Shown here piece after piece: positions 1 through 7,680 of a stretch of 32,100 nucleotides of DNA. The translations under genes and the position numbers were made by a program. Below the pieces are notes generated by a model. It was not told the DNA's origin. It searched no databases and worked only from the letters and a program-made list of their open reading frames with translations. The stretch lies in assembly GCA_031256715.1 (NCBI GenBank), contig JAIRQA010000098.1, positions 1-32,100 of the forward strand. The letters are read 5' to 3'. Source of the stretch: Coriobacteriales bacterium (GTDB lineage Bacteria > Actinomycetota > Coriobacteriia > Coriobacteriales > UBA8131). Positions within the stretch are counted from its first letter, which is position 1, and every line of letters begins with the position of its first letter.

Positions 1-2
1 AA

Positions 3-119
3 CACCGACAACCTTGTGGCCTTGCTCATGCTCAGATGCTCAGACAACAATCCGCAGCTGCCGGGAAGGCCAGCCAAAGAGAAGAAGGCGAAGATAAGAA
101 GGGCGGCATGATGTAAAGG
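3..119 (+). CDS. Possible 3' end of a gene truncated by the window edge
   Basis: Frame 3 is open from the window edge to a TAA at 117-119 and would encode a 38-residue tail that is charged near its end (E/D/K-rich) and finishes GGMM. Frame 1 is also open, to a TGA at 109-111, and ends in a K/R-rich stretch. I cannot tell which, if either, is real, and I recognise no family in either. It is listed only because a plus-strand gene may enter the window here. Confidence 0.25.
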
Positions 120-211
120 ATTGGGGTTAAGTCTCTACCACACAAACTACCGAAGCCTCATATTTCATCACCATATGCGCCAAACACAAAAAATGCCTGT
201 TTGGAAGGATT

Positions 212-240
212 GTAGGGGACGCTGTCCACAGCGTCCCGCC
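212..240. repeat. REP-type palindrome, family a (GACGCTGT/ACAGCGTC)
   Basis: A hairpin with 10-base arms GGGACGCTGT and ACAGCGTCCC (216-237) around a 2-base centre, with GTAG on its left flank. The same palindrome recurs at 384, 466, 545, 11934, 12002 and 12065. It sits directly upstream of a decayed Y1 transposase fragment, which is the family known to mobilise REP sequences. Confidence 0.85.
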
Positions 241-241
241 T

Positions 242-380
242 CCGCGAGTTGAACTATCTTGCTATGGAGCAATCATTAACGACATTCTTGTACAAAGCAA
301 TATGCCAAACATATCACTGGGGCAATTTGTGATAATGCCAAATCATGTTCATTTGGTGCTTGTTGTTTCAGGGATTGATG
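242..380 (+). pseudogene. Remnant of a REP-associated tyrosine (Y1/RAYT, IS200-like) transposase
   Basis: Reading through without requiring a start, this frame gives a segment containing FVIMPNHVHLVLVV. This is the His-hydrophobic-His (HUH) metal-binding motif of Y1 transposases with its usual preceding VIMPN, and the residues before it fit the helix that normally precedes this strand. Homology stops near 380, where family-a REP hairpins take over the frame. The catalytic Tyr region and the N-terminus are missing, so this is a fragment of roughly 45 residues from a family normally of 150-250. It explains why REP hairpins cluster here. Recognition rests on the motif and flanks only. Confidence 0.6.
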
Positions 381-383
381 AGC

Positions 384-573
384 GGGACGCTGTGGACAGC
401 GTCCCCTACGATGGGAATGCAAGTAGAAAACAGTTCGGGGCTTATGCAAACGTGACGCTGTGGACGGGACGCTGTGGACAGCGTCCCCTACGAGGGAAAT
501 GCAATGAGAAAAAATCGGGATTATGCAAACGTGACGATGCAAACGGGACGCTGTGGACAGCGGCCCCTAGGGG
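384..573. repeat. Tandem array of family-a REP hairpins with a conserved spacer
   Basis: Three hairpins with arms GGGACGCTGT/ACAGCGTCCC lie at 384-405, 466-487 and 545-566 (the last with one arm mismatch), about 80 bp apart. The spacers resemble one another: each has an A/G-rich GGRAATGCAA segment and a TTATGCAAACG segment. The same hairpin-plus-spacer unit recurs at 11886-12030. A GGGGGGCGTGAAC segment at 569-581 ends the array and appears inverted at 11866-11878, suggesting a composite dispersed element (BIME-like) with defined ends. Confidence 0.8.
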
Positions 574-627
574 GGCGTGAACAATAACTAGTGTTCGTTT
601 GAGTGATCATTAGATATTTTTCAAGGC

Positions 628-656
628 TTGTTTATTAAACTATTTTGTTGTAAAAT
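628..656 (+). promoter_or_regulatory. Candidate sigma-70-type promoter of the antitoxin gene
   Basis: TTGTTT (628-633) and TAAAAT (651-656) are separated by 17 bp, 26 bp upstream of the next ATG, and are followed by a strong AAAGGAGG ribosome binding site. The -10 matches 5 of 6 consensus bases. The -35 is weaker. Confidence 0.5.
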
Positions 657-682
657 TTGCAGCAGACTAAAGGAGGTCTTAG

Positions 683-946
683 ATGTTCACAATTGATAAG
701 ATTTCATCACTAAGAAATTACCAAGCTGTGCTTGATAAAGTAAAGCCTGGAAGCCCTGTGTTTTTAACAAAGAATGGAACCGGGCGCTATGCAATCGTTG
801 ACACCACTGAATATGATTACCTGTATCAATCTGCTTTCAAAGCGTTTTATAAAGAGCTTGACGAGAACAAAGCCGAAGCAGAGCGTGATGGTTGGGTCAG
901 CGAAGATGCAATTCGGGAGCGCTTTGGAATAGCTACCAATGCATAG
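683..946 (+). CDS. Phd/YefM-family antitoxin, apparently orphan
   Basis: An 87-residue protein. The N-terminal part (about residues 5-45: a polar start, then SPVFLTKNGTGRYAIVD) fits the Phd/YefM DNA-binding fold, in which a dimer binds its own operator. The C-terminal part is a charged helix rich in K/E followed by GWVSEDAIRERFG, a tail often seen on antitoxins of this family in anaerobic actinobacteria and clostridia. AAAGGAGG lies 7-8 bases before the ATG, and a promoter-like pair lies upstream. No toxin gene (RelE, ParE, Doc or Fic) follows: the next 200 bp have no convincing ORF and the next gene is an IclR regulator. It may be an orphan, a relic, or a partner acting in trans. Family assignment is fairly sure; its role is not. 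Confidence 0.75.
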   Translation: MFTIDKISSLRNYQAVLDKVKPGSPVFLTKNGTGRYAIVDTTEYDYLYQSAFKAFYKELDENKAEAERDGWVSEDAIRERFGIATNA

Positions 947-972
947 GTTTGTCTTTTCATTGGTAGGGTTTT
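934..972 (+). terminator. Hairpin overlapping the antitoxin stop codon
   Basis: Perfect 8-base arms TACCAATG (934-941) and CATTGGTA (958-965) enclose the TAG stop (944-946). They are followed by GGGTTTTAAG, so this could serve as an intrinsic terminator, though the T-run is short. Confidence 0.45.
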
Positions 973-975
973 AAG

Positions 976-1102
976 CGAGCTTGATTAGATTGGCATTTCT
1001 AAGAAGAATCCCTGAATGCCAGCTTACGCGCCGTTGCGCATTTGTCTTGTGGTGCGGGCACGTGTTTGTCAGCGGCGGCAATGCTGCCGAGCTTGATCAG
1101 AT
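976..1102. repeat. Imperfect direct repeat in the antitoxin-IclR gap
   Basis: CGAGCTTGATTAGAT at 976-990 recurs as CGAGCTTGATCAGAT at 1088-1102, with one mismatch in 15 bases. The 947-1163 gap holds nothing else I can name. Confidence 0.4.
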
Positions 1103-1163
1103 TTGATTTAGGCATAAGTGCATGAAAATTTAACAGTTTGTAATGGTGAGGAACTAAAACAAA

Positions 1164-1928
1164 ATGAACACAGAGGGGACACAAAGCATAGAACGAACGC
1201 TAGATGTGCTAGAGGCGCTTTCTGACGCCAGACATGGCATGGGCGTAACCGAGCTTGCCAATCGTGTTGGACTGCACAAAAGCACTGCGCATCGCATTGT
1301 TTGTGCGCTTGCGCAGCGCGGCTATGTTACAAAGCGCCAAGACGATGGCCACTATCAAATTGGTATTAAGCTTATAGAGCTAGTAAGCTATTACATTAAC
1401 AGTTTAGAGCTTCAAACCGAGGCGCGCCCTTTTGTTGCCCAGATAAGCACCGAGCTTGGACTTATTGGACATCTTGGTGTTTTAGAGGGTGATCAGGTTA
1501 TTTACATAGAGCGCATGGACTTTCTTACCGGCAATAAACTTTATTCGCAGATTGGTCAGCGCGTACACGCCTACTGTTCTTCTTTGGGTAAGTGCCTGCT
1601 TTGTAAATTTAGTAAAGAGCAATTAGCGGTAACTATGAAAGATTGCAGCTTTAATCGCTTTACGCCCGCCACTATTAGCAGCTTAGATACGTTATGGGAA
1701 GAATTATTGCTTGTGCGCGAGCGCGGCTGGGCAATGGATAATATGGAGTACAGTAGCAATAGCCGCTGCATTGGTGCCCCTGTTTATGATTATCGTGGAG
1801 AAATAATCGCTGCCCTTAGCGCTAGCGGATCGCCAACCATGCTTACCTTAGAGCGTATAGACGAGGTAGCGGCCTGTGTGGTAGCTAAGGCCGCCGACCT
1901 CTCGCGCAATTTAGGCTATGTGCCTTAA
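1164..1928 (+). CDS. IclR-family transcriptional regulator
   Basis: At 254 residues this is the usual family length. The N-terminal winged helix-turn-helix (about 8-65) contains the recognition region TELANRVGLHKSTAHRIVCA and a wing (GYVTKRQDDGHYQIG). The C-terminal effector-binding domain (about 80-250) has family landmarks such as the GHLGVLEGDQVIYIER strand and the AYCSSLGKCLL segment. IclR proteins usually bind small carboxylates, aromatics or sugars and control nearby catabolic genes. A GAGGA ribosome binding site lies about 10 bases before the ATG. Nearest genes are the antitoxin upstream and, beyond a repeat block, the convergent aldehyde dehydrogenase, which could be a target (inference). 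The ligand is unknown. Confidence 0.93.
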   Translation: MNTEGTQSIERTLDVLEALSDARHGMGVTELANRVGLHKSTAHRIVCALAQRGYVTKRQDDGHYQIGIKLIELVSYYINSLELQTEARPFVAQISTELGLIGHLGVLEGDQVIYIERMDFLTGNKLYSQIGQRVHAYCSSLGKCLLCKFSKEQLAVTMKDCSFNRFTPATISSLDTLWEELLLVRERGWAMDNMEYSSNSRCIGAPVYDYRGEIIAALSASGSPTMLTLERIDEVAACVVAKAADLSRNLGYVP

Positions 1929-1968
1929 AAGATGGGCATGAACACATGGGTGAAACAAGTGGGACGGA

Positions 1969-2160
1969 CAGGGGGACGGTTCATCTGTCCGGGGCGGGGC
2001 GGACATGGGCGCGGACATGGGGGCGCGGACATGGGGACGGTTCATCTGTCTGACGGACAAGGGGACGGTTCATCTGTCTTGATTTGTTTATTGGTGGTGG
2101 ACACAGGCGCGATGACAAACGAACAAAAGGTGGACAGATGAACCGTCCCCTTGTCCACAT
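1969..2160. repeat. Cluster of family-d repeats (GGGGACGGTTCATCTGTC)
   Basis: The 18-base core occurs on the plus strand at 1972-1989, 2033-2050 and 2061-2078, and inverted at 2133-2150, with GGACATGGG-type filler between copies. It fills most of the 1929-2293 gene-free stretch. ORFs drawn through this block are repeat artefacts. The same core appears three times inside the membrane-protein gene at 23707-23840. Confidence 0.85.
2055..2156. repeat. Long perfect inverted repeat (MITE-like)
   Basis: The 24-base arms 2055-2078 and 2133-2156 are exact reverse complements, each holding one family-d core, around a 54-base centre. A transcript from either strand would fold into a long stem. The size and symmetry resemble a small non-autonomous element, but I see no target-site duplication. 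Confidence 0.7.
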
Positions 2161-2265
2161 GTCCGCCCCCGCGCATCTGCGCATCTGCGCCTGTGTCCGC
2201 TAACCCCTCTACCCTCAACAGTTTGTGCGCGCCCAAGCTTTTCTCGACATAGTAAAATGCTAAGA

Positions 2266-2277
2266 TATGCTAGCATA
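2266..2277. repeat. Palindrome TATGCTAGCATA
   Basis: A perfect 12-base palindrome just beyond the 3' end of the aldehyde dehydrogenase gene, surrounded by further GCTAG-containing words (2280-2305). It belongs to the CTAG-rich repeat class also seen at 3785-3842 and 11774-11802. Confidence 0.4.
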
Positions 2278-2293
2278 CTATGGCGCTAGCTTA

Positions 2294-3730
2294 CTAGCGT
2301 ATAAGCAAGTTCTTAAGCACTATGGTCTTTACTCTTGTCATTTCTTCAAATGTAGAGAAAACGCCCTCTGTCCCAAGACCAGAGTACTTCCAGCCACCAA
2401 AGGGCATCTCGAAGGAACGGAAGAAGCTGGCGCCATTTATAACAGCACCACCAGCCTGCATAGCTTCTGCTACCGCCCATGCTCGTTTAAAGTCGCGCGA
2501 AAAAACACAGCTAGAGAGCCCAAACTTGCTTGAGTTAGCAATGGCAATTGCTTCTGCGTCGGTGTCAAAGCCAATAATGGGTACTACCGGCCCAAATATC
2601 TCCATGTCAATTGCGACATCGGCACTGGCAGGAACATCTACTAGCACAGTTGGTTCATAGTATGCTCCATTGCGTTTGCCGCCTAAGACGATGCGCCCGC
2701 CTTGCTCAACGGTTTTAAGAACCTGCTGCTCTACTTGAATGGCGGCTTTTTCGCTAATCAGGCAGCCAATTTCTGTTTCTTCTAGTGCCGGGTCGCCAAA
2801 CTTTTGCTTGGCTATGCGCGCTATGGTCTTTTTGGCAAATTCTTCTTTAAGCGAGTTGTGCACGATGAAGCGCTTAGACGCGCAGCATACTTGTCCGGTA
2901 TTATAGGTGCGTCCCCAGATTAGCTCTTCTACCGCAAGATCTATATCGGCGTCATCTAAAACGATGAAGGCATCATTGCCACCAAGCTCTAAAGCTGTCT
3001 TAGTTAAGGTTTTTGCAGCTATCTCTTGTGTGTTAATGCCAACCTCTGTAGAGCCTGTTAGGGTGATAAGTGACACACGAGGGTCGCTGACGGCTGCTTG
3101 TTTGGTGGCACCCGGTGCTGTTAAGCACTGAGCAACACCTGCGGGAACACCCGCCTCGGCCAAAAGCTCTGTTAAGCGCAGCAGCGTAAGTGGATTATCT
3201 GAGGATGGCAAAACAATTGCGGCGTTGCCCATCATTAGTGCCGGTGCAACCTTTTGATCAAAGAGGTCGCAGGGAAAGTTAAAGGGAATAATGCAAACAA
3301 TGACGCCTACAGGCTCGCGAGTAATTATCTGCAGATTGGTTTCCTGCCCAGCTTCTGTGCCAGCAGGGATGACCGTCTCATAAAAATGCTTTGCGTGCTC
3401 TATAAATCCGGAAAAGCCGATGCGAATGTTGCCAATTTCTGCACGTGCTTCGCAAATGGGTTTGCCATTTTCTGCACAAAGCGTTTGCGCTAAACTTTCT
3501 GCGTTAAGATCTACAAGCTCTAAAAAGCGATAAAGTATCTGAGCGCGTTTGTTTATTGCAACTTTTGCCCATGACTTCTGAGCTTCTACAGCTGCGGTAA
3601 TGGCGATATCTATGTCTTTAGCATTCGCACGAGGTACGCTATCTATCACTTTGCCTGTCGCTGGATTAATTACATCAAATGTCTCGCCAGAGACACTTTC
3701 TGCACGATTGCCGTTGATGAATAATTTCAT
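2294..3730 (-). CDS. NAD(P)-dependent aldehyde dehydrogenase family protein
   Basis: A 478-residue cytosolic enzyme of the ALDH superfamily, which oxidises aldehydes to carboxylates. Family landmarks: oxyanion Asn in PFNFP (N151), TGSTEVG coenzyme loop (about 225-231), general-base Glu in LELGG (E248), catalytic Cys in NTGQVCCASKR (C282), MEIFGP, and the C-terminal PFGGWKYSG. Overall it resembles succinate-semialdehyde or lactaldehyde dehydrogenases, but the substrate cannot be read from sequence. One oddity: the usual KPS motif that contacts the NAD ribose reads VLPSSDNP, with Leu174 at the Lys position. AAGGAG lies 8 bases before the ATG. It lies downstream of the FIST gene on the same strand with a repeat-filled 138-bp gap, so co-transcription is uncertain. 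The IclR gene converges on it. Confidence 0.93.
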   Translation of the reverse strand: MKLFINGNRAESVSGETFDVINPATGKVIDSVPRANAKDIDIAITAAVEAQKSWAKVAINKRAQILYRFLELVDLNAESLAQTLCAENGKPICEARAEIGNIRIGFSGFIEHAKHFYETVIPAGTEAGQETNLQIITREPVGVIVCIIPFNFPCDLFDQKVAPALMMGNAAIVLPSSDNPLTLLRLTELLAEAGVPAGVAQCLTAPGATKQAAVSDPRVSLITLTGSTEVGINTQEIAAKTLTKTALELGGNDAFIVLDDADIDLAVEELIWGRTYNTGQVCCASKRFIVHNSLKEEFAKKTIARIAKQKFGDPALEETEIGCLISEKAAIQVEQQVLKTVEQGGRIVLGGKRNGAYYEPTVLVDVPASADVAIDMEIFGPVVPIIGFDTDAEAIAIANSSKFGLSSCVFSRDFKRAWAVAEAMQAGGAVINGASFFRSFEMPFGGWKYSGLGTEGVFSTFEEMTRVKTIVLKNLLIR

Positions 3731-3784
3731 GTTCTGTACTCCTTAATTGTTTTGTGTTTTGTTTATGTCAGGCAGACGCCTTAG

Positions 3785-3842
3785 TAAAGCTAGTAAACTA
3801 GTGCTAGTAAGCAAGTAAGCTAGTAAGCTAGTAAGCTAGTAT
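3785..3842. repeat. Short tandem array, unit AGTAAGCT
   Basis: About six degenerate-to-perfect copies of the 8-base AGTAAGCT unit lie between the FIST and aldehyde dehydrogenase genes, the last three perfect. The array contains repeated CTAG, a tetranucleotide usually scarce in bacterial genomes. Confidence 0.75.
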
Positions 3843-3868
3843 AGTTGCCATTGCCGTTCTAGCTCGGC

Positions 3869-5122
3869 TTATGCAAATGCAGAAAACGAGAGCATTAGTC
3901 CGCCTGTTGAATTGTTGCCATCGTCTTCATAGCCGTATTCGCCAAAAGTGAACTCGGTGATAAACGGAGTGTCGCCTGCTGCCGCAATAATGTTTGCCGC
4001 TAGCTCTTCTCGACGATCACCTATGCCGGCAAGTCTGCCGCCGCAGTGAACCAGATGTAAGGCAGAGGCGGCAACCGGAAGTTTGGCTTTTGCGGCGGTA
4101 ACGCCATCTTTTGCCGAAGCCAGAAGTTGCTCTATAGAGCCTTGCATCTGAATGACTGCAGTGTTTTCTGCAAGATTTGCTCCTATATTCATAGAGTAGT
4201 CATCGTTACCATTCATGGGATGACGGATGGCAACAAGATCGCCAAGCCTGTCTTTAACGCCTAGTGGCGCTGTAATCGTTGCTACTAGAAGGTTGCCGCC
4301 TAAAAGCGACTTAGGATCCTGACCTGTCCACTCGGCATACTTTTTTACTGCCGGCACACCATCAATCTCTACAAGAACACGGTTGTCGCGCACTTTGGTT
4401 ATTACACCAACATTAGAGCTTTGTTCGTAGGCGCCAGTAAAGTAGTTAGCAAATGGCGCATCGCTATAAAAGAATGCCACAGCAACGCCATCGGCACAAA
4501 TAAGGTTGTTGGTAAAAAGCAACCATTGCCCACTAATTGTATTGTCTGCCGCACTGCCGCCAAAGAAAGGCACGCGCCCAATAATATCTGTGATGCCTTT
4601 AAGATAAAACTCTTCTTCGCCTGGGGGTGCAACCATATAAAAGTAGTCAGGTGCATCAATTTTGCCGCTAGTGCACTTTCCTGCTGCAGCGAGGGCATCA
4701 AGCGCAACTTGGCGTCCGGTTGCACGAGCGTCGCCATTAAGCTTTGCCAATCCCGCAACGCCTATAGAGCTAAGTTTTGGTTTAGCTATATCCGCGTCTT
4801 CGTTATCTAAAGCGCCAGTTGCATTGTTGATACCTAGGTTGTTGGCAGCGCAGTTAGAAATTGCCATAACACCAACAAAGCCATCTTCTGAGGCAATGAA
4901 ACCCCGTGGTGTGATGATGCCGTTAAATGATGTGTTGCCAATAAGTGGCACCCCTGGCAACTCTTCTGCGATACCTTGCAATAGCTCTTGTTGGTTATAG
5001 TCTACACTGCTATAAACAAATGCGAGCTTGATATCTGAAAGTCCCTCTGCTGCCACCTTTGCCGCCGCCGCGCCTGCGCGAGCTGCGTCTGCCAAGATAC
5101 TTTCGCCTATATTTGCTTTCAT
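3869..5122 (-). CDS. FIST N/C-domain sensory protein
   Basis: A 417-residue soluble protein. The first half (IKLAFVYSSVDYNQQELL, then GVPLIGNTSFNGIIT and an EDGFVGVMAI strand) matches the FIST N-terminal domain. The second half (GLMLSFSAFA end, CGGRLAGIGDR near residue 370) matches FIST_C. FIST proteins are proposed small-ligand sensors that feed signalling pathways; biochemistry is sparse. The longest frame starts 18 bases further upstream (5140), but the only Shine-Dalgarno-like sequence, GAGAGGTGG, lies between that ATG and the ATG at 5122, so I chose 5122. There is no signal peptide or membrane segment. No histidine kinase or chemotaxis gene is adjacent, so its output partner is unknown. 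Confidence 0.85.
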   Translation of the reverse strand: MKANIGESILADAARAGAAAAKVAAEGLSDIKLAFVYSSVDYNQQELLQGIAEELPGVPLIGNTSFNGIITPRGFIASEDGFVGVMAISNCAANNLGINNATGALDNEDADIAKPKLSSIGVAGLAKLNGDARATGRQVALDALAAAGKCTSGKIDAPDYFYMVAPPGEEEFYLKGITDIIGRVPFFGGSAADNTISGQWLLFTNNLICADGVAVAFFYSDAPFANYFTGAYEQSSNVGVITKVRDNRVLVEIDGVPAVKKYAEWTGQDPKSLLGGNLLVATITAPLGVKDRLGDLVAIRHPMNGNDDYSMNIGANLAENTAVIQMQGSIEQLLASAKDGVTAAKAKLPVAASALHLVHCGGRLAGIGDRREELAANIIAAAGDTPFITEFTFGEYGYEDDGNNSTGGLMLSFSAFA

Positions 5123-5300
5123 TTTTTTACCACCTCTCATGTTGCGTCATATTGTAATAGGTGAAACTTCATTAAAGTTAATGGTAGTCATTGTGCTTGC
5201 TTATGTACAGTTAGGGTGTGCCATGAGTTGGGAAGGTGGTTTCATAATATGAAACACTTTGAAATGTGCTTAATGCATGTAAGTGTCAGAAAATGATTCG

Positions 5301-5512
5301 AGTTGTGGAGAAGTACACCGAAGCATCAAGGGCATCGCAAAGCGCACTGAGGCGTGCAGAAGCATAACGGGGCATTGTAAAGCGCGCTGAGGCGTGCAGA
5401 AGTGCACCTAAGTAGCAAGCGGCATAGTAAAGCTCGCAGAGGCGTGCAGAAGTGCACCGAAGTAGCAAGCGGCATTGTAAAGCGCGCTGAGTCGTGCAGA
5501 AGCAAGCTAAGA
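5301..5512. repeat. 50-bp minisatellite, about four copies
   Basis: Copies lie at 5301-5350, 5351-5390 (lacking 10 bases), 5391-5440, 5441-5490, plus a partial copy from 5491. Each contains GGCGTGCAGAAG, a GCACCGAAGTAGCAAG segment and a GGCATTGTAAAGCGC segment. The copies differ by single substitutions. No gene runs through it on either strand that I would accept. Confidence 0.85.
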
Positions 5513-5571
5513 CGAATAGCAAAATACCATGCATCGCTATAAACAATTATTTAGCGGCTACGTCGGTTTGC

Positions 5572-5711
5572 GGGCGGATGATATCCGCCCCTACAATAGC
5601 CGATTCCCCCGTAGGGGCGGATACCATCCGCCCGTCAAGCGCCGCCCCGTCCGTGGGGGTGGATACTATCCGCCCGCCAATGTCGCCCGTAGGGGCGGAT
5701 ACCATCCGCCC
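5572..5711. repeat. Four family-b REP hairpins (GGGCGGAT/ATCCGCCC)
   Basis: Hairpins at 5572-5590, 5615-5633, 5657-5675 (one arm variant) and 5693-5711 have 8-base arms GGGCGGAT and ATCCGCCC around a 3-base loop. Two are preceded by GTAGG, the same outer flank seen in families a and c. This is the middle part of the 824-bp gene-free stretch 5123-5946. Confidence 0.85.
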
Positions 5712-5814
5712 GTCCACATCGGCAACGGATAGCTCGCCCGACACGAGGCGGGCAGTGGCGGGTCTGAGGTGGGCATACCTGAGGCGGGTGTATGACGAGC
5801 ATAGTGCGCGTAGC

Positions 5815-5920
5815 CGACACCTTGTCTGCCCGCAAACCGATTGTGCCACCACCTCGTCTGACCGCAAACCGGTTGTGCCGACACCTCGTCTGCCCGCAAA
5901 CCGATTGTGCCGCCACCTCA
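5815..5920. repeat. 32-bp tandem repeat, three full copies and a partial one
   Basis: Copies at 5815-5846, 5847-5878 and 5879-5910 share CTGCCCGCAAACCGATTGTG with few substitutions; a 10-base partial copy follows. The array ends 26 bp short of the stop codon of the LuxR-type gene, so it is that gene's 3' flank. Confidence 0.85.
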
Positions 5921-5946
5921 CCCACCCAACCCCACAACCTCTTAGA

Positions 5947-7680
5947 CTAAAGCTTAACCTGCTCTATTAAATCCAGTAATTCCTGTCGCGAGTGTATGCC
6001 AAGCTTCTGATAAATATTATTGATGTGAGCCTTGGCGGTATAGTGCGATATCACTAGCTTTTCTTGCACGTAAACTGTATTGCGTCCTTTAGAAAGCAAC
6101 TCTAAGACCTCTGCCTGACGCTTAGAAAGACCAAAACTTTTAGATACTTCGGCGCAACGTTCGTCCCAGAGGTCTCGCTTGGGAGCAGAAGCATCGGCAT
6201 TTGCAGTATCGCAATCTGCATCTAAAACATCGCTTGATATTGGGTAGTGATCTTCTAACACAAAGGTAGACGCAATAATAAAGACCAACATAAGTGCGCA
6301 AAAAGCAAGGATTGTTCCCGTGCCTTCGCCTTTAGACAAAGGTTCACTAAAGGCAATTGCCGCAAAGATGTATCCAAATATTACGCCCAAAATATTAAAG
6401 GCTCTGCCATAGGCAAAGACACGAATGGGAGAGAGTTCAAAAACTCGCACGCAAAGCGATATCGCCGAGTAGTTGGTAACAAGCGAAAGAATAAAAACAG
6501 TGAAGAGCAAAAAGATAACAATGGCTTGAGCAATTCCATCTAAAAATGAAAGCGGAAAGACCGTTGTGGCTGCTAAAGGCAAGAAGAGTTTAAGTTGCAT
6601 CTTAGAGCTTAGCCACCGCGTGTAGCGAGTGTCTAAGATAATAATAAAGCATGATAGCATGCTAGCAAAGCCAATACATATTATATTCATAGGATAGCTT
6701 AGATTATTCAGAGCACACCAGATACCTATGCCCAGACAGGGAGTATAGGTAAGAGTGTCTGCCACTAGCCGCCAATTGATAGGGTCTTTTTCATCGGATT
6801 CTTTAGAGAAAACAACTATCAGTGCTCTTTCGCGGCCGATAATTTGGCGCCGCGAACGTAGCGAGAGAATAAAAAACACTGAAGCAAGAATAGGCAACAA
6901 GGCCGTAAAAATAATTGCCGCATAAGTAATAGTAGAGACAACAAATATGTAAATGGCAGCGCCGGCAATCAGAACGGCAGCGATGAAGAACGTCACCTGG
7001 CGATCTTCAAACGTTATTAAGAGCGTGCTATAAAGCAAGAGCAGGGCAGCGTAGCCCAAACCGCTAAGCAGCCAAAGCGTAAAGCTAAGCCAAAAAGGCG
7101 CATCAAAAAGAGCAGTTGCTAGTGAGTTAAGACCCGCAAGAGGACAGGTGCAAATAGCTAACGTTAAAAGTAAGTTTTTTCCTTTGTTGGTAGAAAGAAA
7201 ATCCGACATACACCAGGCAATAGCTAAGGCTAGTGCGGTCATGGCAATCATTGGAGCTTGCGCGGCAATCTCACCAAGACCAGCACCAAGACCAGTGCCA
7301 AGACCAGCACCAATACTAGCATCTAGATTAAAGTTAGCATTGCTATTAAAAGAAATGCTTTGAAAGGCACCCAAAACCTCATTTACATGGGATTGCTTGG
7401 GACTAAAATAGACAATGAAAAGCCACGCGGCATAAAATGACATACCAAAGAAACCAAAAAAGTGATAGGAGTTAACGCGCCAACCCTGCTTAGATGCACC
7501 ACCTTGCGTACATTTAGACTCATCGACAGGCGTGTCTATAGACTCTTTTAGCCCAGCACTTGATGCGCTCCTTGGCAAATCACTAGAAGTACTTCTTGTG
7601 GCATCGTCTAAGTTATCATCAAGTTGCTTTTCTAGTGGGGTGCCAACCATGCCTGTGCGTCTTATTAAACCATCACTCAT
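5947..7680 (-). CDS. LuxR-family regulator with 12-TM membrane domain (second of a pair)
   Basis: 577 residues. An N-terminal soluble stretch (about 1-75) is followed by roughly a dozen hydrophobic helices resembling a degenerate MFS-like bundle. The C-terminal LuxR/GerE helix-turn-helix (about 510-577) contains SKRQAEVLELLSKGRNTVYV and SHYTAKAHINNIYQKLGIHS. This membrane-tethered architecture is common in Eggerthellaceae next to respiratory reductases and is thought to sense a ligand at the membrane. The start is ATG at 7680, preceded by GAGG in GTTGAGGTTGACG. The longer frame from a TTG at 7692 has no better signal. It overlaps the stop of the upstream paralogue by 8 bases (ATGAGTGA), implying translational coupling. 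A loop near residues 120-135 contains a GLGTGLGAGLG repeat encoded by 12-bp units. Confidence 0.9.
   Translation of the reverse strand: MSDGLIRRTGMVGTPLEKQLDDNLDDATRSTSSDLPRSASSAGLKESIDTPVDESKCTQGGASKQGWRVNSYHFFGFFGMSFYAAWLFIVYFSPKQSHVNEVLGAFQSISFNSNANFNLDASIGAGLGTGLGAGLGEIAAQAPMIAMTALALAIAWCMSDFLSTNKGKNLLLTLAICTCPLAGLNSLATALFDAPFWLSFTLWLLSGLGYAALLLLYSTLLITFEDRQVTFFIAAVLIAGAAIYIFVVSTITYAAIIFTALLPILASVFFILSLRSRRQIIGRERALIVVFSKESDEKDPINWRLVADTLTYTPCLGIGIWCALNNLSYPMNIICIGFASMLSCFIIILDTRYTRWLSSKMQLKLFLPLAATTVFPLSFLDGIAQAIVIFLLFTVFILSLVTNYSAISLCVRVFELSPIRVFAYGRAFNILGVIFGYIFAAIAFSEPLSKGEGTGTILAFCALMLVFIIASTFVLEDHYPISSDVLDADCDTANADASAPKRDLWDERCAEVSKSFGLSKRQAEVLELLSKGRNTVYVQEKLVISHYTAKAHINNIYQKLGIHSRQELLDLIEQVKL

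Noticed and set aside
302-580. A 92-residue ORF starting inside the transposase remnant
   Set aside because: After the HUH segment the frame runs through REP hairpins and spacers, giving repeat-derived peptide. It is a remnant, not a gene.
1932-2276. Several ORFs of 60-70 residues on both strands
   Set aside because: They are translations of the family-d repeats, overlap each other in different frames and have no ribosome binding sites.
3869-5140. FIST gene start at 5140
   Set aside because: The only ribosome binding site lies downstream of that ATG and fits the ATG at 5122.
5286-5937. Multiple 70-160-residue ORFs on both strands, and the regular repeats as a possible CRISPR array
   Set aside because: All ORFs run through tandem repeats and REP hairpins. 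The repeats are contiguous, without unique spacers of constant size, and no cas gene is present.
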